From: Methanobacteriota archaeon
GTDB lineage: Archaea; Thermoplasmatota; Poseidoniia; Poseidoniales; Thalassarchaeaceae
NCBI GenBank assembly: GCA_002708385.1
Contig: PANM01000007.1
Span: forward strand, 10,591-43,236
DNA: 32,646 nucleotides
Direction: 5' to 3'
How positions within the stretch are numbered: position 1 is the stretch's first letter; every line of letters starts with the position of its first letter. The notes under the pieces are model-generated. The model was not told the origin of the DNA. It did not search any database and saw nothing but the letters and a program-made list of their open reading frames with translations. The translations under genes and the position numbers were made by a program. Positions 30,920 to 32,646 of this stretch are shown here, one piece after another.

Positions 30920-31668
30920 ATAGAACAAGGATTCATTGGTTAATTGGGGATTGCTTACCAGACCACGTAGCATTGTTAGAGGCGGTGCCAGGGGTGGGCA
31001 ATGTCGGAAAGTTGATTGTTGACGCTCTAATTGAAAAGCATCCTTCCACCCTTATTGCTAGAATTTTACATCCAGATATGCCACCTCATTCTACCATGGA
31101 TGACGAAGGTTTGCTAACTCCTCCCTCAATGCTTGTTCACCGGGTAATGTTACCTGACGGCAGATATGTAGTAACTGTTGGAGGGGATTTACAACCAATG
31201 ACTGCAGCTGGACAATACGAAGTTGCCGAAGCAATTCTAGAGATGGCAAACCCTACTCCACAACTTTTGGTTCTAGCAGGTCTTGCATCAGAAGTTGATA
31301 AAAATGCTATTCATGTGATCTGTTCAGATACAAAGGTTCGAAGAAATTTACAAGCAAATGACATAGAAGTCAGCGATTCACAACCGGAGGCAGGGATGAT
31401 TGGTGTCGCAGGTCTTTTGGTATCCTTATCACCGGTTCATCAAATTCCCGCAATAGCACTGGTGGCTGATACAGTTGGTGCTTCTGCAGATGTAATTGCG
31501 GCGGATAGGCTTGCTAAATGGATTGAAGAAGCACTCGAGTTACCTCTTGCACTTGACATAGACACAACCAAGGAAACGGCAAAGAAATTACTGGCGAGTG
31601 TTGAGGTAAGCGGTTCAATCGAAGATCATCTCGGAATGTCTGCAGAAGCAGATGATTTCTACGTCTGA
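30916..31668 (+). CDS. PAC2 family protein (proteasome assembly chaperone-like)
   Basis: The 250-residue protein fits the PAC2 domain. It has LEAVPGVGNVGKLIVDALIE near the N terminus, DGRYVVTVGGDLQPMTAAGQ in the middle, and AGMIGVAGLLVSLSP followed by IPAIALVADTVG. Eukaryotic PAC2 helps assemble the proteasome alpha ring. Archaeal relatives (PbaA/PbaB) include proteasome-binding forms; some only form scaffolds. It overlaps nop10 by four bases. The aIF2-alpha-Nop10-PAC2 order is widely conserved in Archaea, which supports the call more than the chaperone role itself. There is no TM helix. Confidence 0.9.
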   Translation: MNRTRIHWLIGDCLPDHVALLEAVPGVGNVGKLIVDALIEKHPSTLIARILHPDMPPHSTMDDEGLLTPPSMLVHRVMLPDGRYVVTVGGDLQPMTAAGQYEVAEAILEMANPTPQLLVLAGLASEVDKNAIHVICSDTKVRRNLQANDIEVSDSQPEAGMIGVAGLLVSLSPVHQIPAIALVADTVGASADVIAADRLAKWIEEALELPLALDIDTTKETAKKLLASVEVSGSIEDHLGMSAEADDFYV

Positions 31669-31680
31669 ATGGTGAAGTAA

Positions 31681-32409
31681 ATGCGTGCACTGCTAGGAAG
31701 TGGCGGAATAGGCACGGATGAACGAAGAACATTGTACCGTGACTTAATGTCAGAAAATTTTACTGATTGTGAAAGAGTTGTATTTATTCCATTTGCATCT
31801 AATGATTACGACGGATACACGCAAAGGATGCAAGAATTTGCGGGGCAATCTGGATACGAGCTAGTAGGCTTGCATGAATTTGAACACCCACTAGCCGCCA
31901 TTGAGGCAATGGATGGAATCTACGTTGGCGGAGGAAACACCTGGTTACTTGTCAGAGCACTACATGAAAGAGGTCTTATTGAACCAATTAGAGAAGCAGT
32001 ATTGCATAGAGGAGTGCCCTATGCTGGAGTTAGTGCAGGTGCAAATGTGGCTTGCCCAAGCATGCAGACAACCAATGATATGGCCGTTACAATGGTTCCT
32101 TCATTCGAGACTTTTGGCATTGTTCCATTCCAGATTAATCCTCACTATCACCCAGGAGGAATTTGGTATAGGGAGAGTGAAGGTGGAGAATTTCAGCAAC
32201 ACTTTGGAGAAACCCGTGCAAGAAGAGTCAGTGAATACCACCAAACCAACAATACCCCTGTCATTGGTTTGTATGAGGGGTCTTTCCTTAGATGCAGAAA
32301 TGATTCGTATGAACTGCTTGGAAACAAGGCTGACGTAATGCGGAAAAATGAGGAAATAGTCACACAAGAGCCAGGAACTATCCTTCGCGGAAACTTAACC
32401 GCCACTTGA
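31681..32409 (+). CDS. pepE: Peptidase E (alpha-aspartyl dipeptidase, S51 family)
   Basis: PepE hydrolyses Asp-X dipeptides in the cytoplasm. The 242 residues show AMDGIYVGGGNTWLLVRAL, then the nucleophile Ser in YAGVSAGANVACPSMQTTND, then FQINPHYHPGG and GETRARRVSEYH, as in E. coli PepE. The Ser-His pair sits in GVSAG and NPHY. The start ATG follows GGTGAAGTAA. It is 12 bases after the PAC2 gene and probably at the end of that transcript. Its last 15 bases overlap the convergent ubiquitin-fold gene. Cyanophycinase is the nearest relative family, but the TTNDM-like stretch favours PepE. Confidence 0.93.
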   Translation: MRALLGSGGIGTDERRTLYRDLMSENFTDCERVVFIPFASNDYDGYTQRMQEFAGQSGYELVGLHEFEHPLAAIEAMDGIYVGGGNTWLLVRALHERGLIEPIREAVLHRGVPYAGVSAGANVACPSMQTTNDMAVTMVPSFETFGIVPFQINPHYHPGGIWYRESEGGEFQQHFGETRARRVSEYHQTNNTPVIGLYEGSFLRCRNDSYELLGNKADVMRKNEEIVTQEPGTILRGNLTAT

Positions 32410-32598
32410 TACTACAATTAGTTCGATTTCAATATCATCGGTAATCGTTGATGAATGGGGAACAATGGTTTCACCCAGTACGGCGAGTACAGTTGAACTT
32501 GCAATGTCAAGACTCTCCAATACTTCGGCGATTTTTATTGGTTCTTCACTCTCAACAATGCTGGAGCCACCATCTTCGTGGTTCACCGTGATACGCAT
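32395..32598 (-). CDS. Second ubiquitin-fold (SAMP/MoaD/ThiS-like) protein
   Basis: The 67-residue beta-grasp protein begins MRITVNHEDGG and ends IELIVVSSGG with a terminal diglycine. In between is an 'EVLESLDIASSTVLAVLGE' helix-strand, the ThiS/Urm1-like pattern. It is likely adenylated by an E1-like enzyme for sulfur transfer or protein tagging. ATG 32598 was used; TTG 32601 adds one residue. Its last 15 bases overlap the end of pepE, so the two genes share opposite-strand 3' ends. It is distinct in sequence from the MoaD-like protein at 6738-6995. Confidence 0.82.
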   Translation of the reverse strand: MRITVNHEDGGSSIVESEEPIKIAEVLESLDIASSTVLAVLGETIVPHSSTITDDIEIELIVVSSGG

Positions 32599-32646
32599 CA
32601 ACCTAAGGGAGCCTAGTCAGACTTATGACCAAATCGCAGGTGGCGG

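Noticed and set aside
32625-32646. Possible start of another gene (ATG ACC AAA TCG...) at the window end
   Set aside because: Only seven codons are visible and the purine-rich GGGAG upstream is too far away for a ribosome binding site. It cannot be supported.
1-32646. CRISPR array, insertion sequence, toxin-antitoxin or phage defence system
   Set aside because: No regular spaced repeats, transposase, integrase, nuclease-effector pair or restriction genes were found on either strand.

Overview
The window reads as a chromosomal segment of a marine planktonic euryarchaeon, most likely Candidatus Poseidoniales (Marine Group II) or a close relative in Thermoplasmatota. The information-processing genes are archaeal: PheS, Nob1, DNA polymerase D small subunit DP1, archaeal TyrRS, eL37, eL42, eS27, aIF2-alpha, Nop10 and a PAC2 protein. 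Metabolism is that of an aerobic heterotroph: two acyl-CoA dehydrogenases and both ETF subunits. Several enzymes are of bacterial type: SufS/SufE, a class II CCA-adding enzyme, a long HMG-CoA synthase, an enteric-like PurF, FolD and peptidase E. The placement is inferred from gene content and protein motifs; no database search was possible.

Layout. 1-1033: 5' part of pheS (minus), a small membrane/zinc-ribbon protein, and tRNA-Thr. 1109-5201: folD, convergent with a sufS-sufE-sufT operon, then a DUF2493-like SLOG protein, a flavodoxin-like reductase and tRNA-Glu. 5248-10281: a VTT membrane protein, Nob1, TatA, a MoaD-like ubiquitin-fold protein, a HAD phosphatase, DP1, a CinA-C amidase and tRNA-Val. 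10350-14633: a PCMT-like protein, a HEAT-repeat protein, a SerK-like ParB-fold protein, the CCA enzyme and a GcvH-like protein. 14757-20475: an acyl-CoA dehydrogenase with a class V aminotransferase-like partner, HMG-CoA synthase, TyrRS and a DUF5611-like protein. 20577-24834: a membrane-anchored beta-propeller, then glutaryl-CoA dehydrogenase with etfB and etfA. 24840-29221 (minus): a propeller-PKD protein, purF, eL37 and two membrane proteins. 29377-32598: the eL42-eS27-aIF2-alpha-Nop10-PAC2 string, peptidase E and a second ubiquitin-fold protein.

How the genes work together. GCDH and ETF form an electron-transfer module for lysine/tryptophan-type degradation, and the second acyl-CoA dehydrogenase can feed the same ETF. 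SufS, SufE and SufT supply sulfur and maturation factors for iron-sulfur clusters. The eL42-to-PAC2 string links translation, rRNA/tRNA pseudouridylation and probably proteasome assembly. HMG-CoA synthase feeds mevalonate and so archaeal lipid synthesis. Genes are densely packed, with many 3' ends overlapping or separated by a few bases. No intergenic stretch exceeds about 300 bases. I see no CRISPR array, insertion sequence, integrase or prophage.

I did not find a clear multi-gene undescribed system. The strongest leads are single proteins with altered key residues: a GcvH-like protein with Arg where the lipoylated Lys should be, an archaeal class II CCA enzyme with ExD for DxD, an eL42 lacking three of four zinc cysteines, and a PCMT-like protein with a degenerate SAM loop and a long C-terminal extension. 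There is also a structured leader in front of the GCDH-ETF genes.
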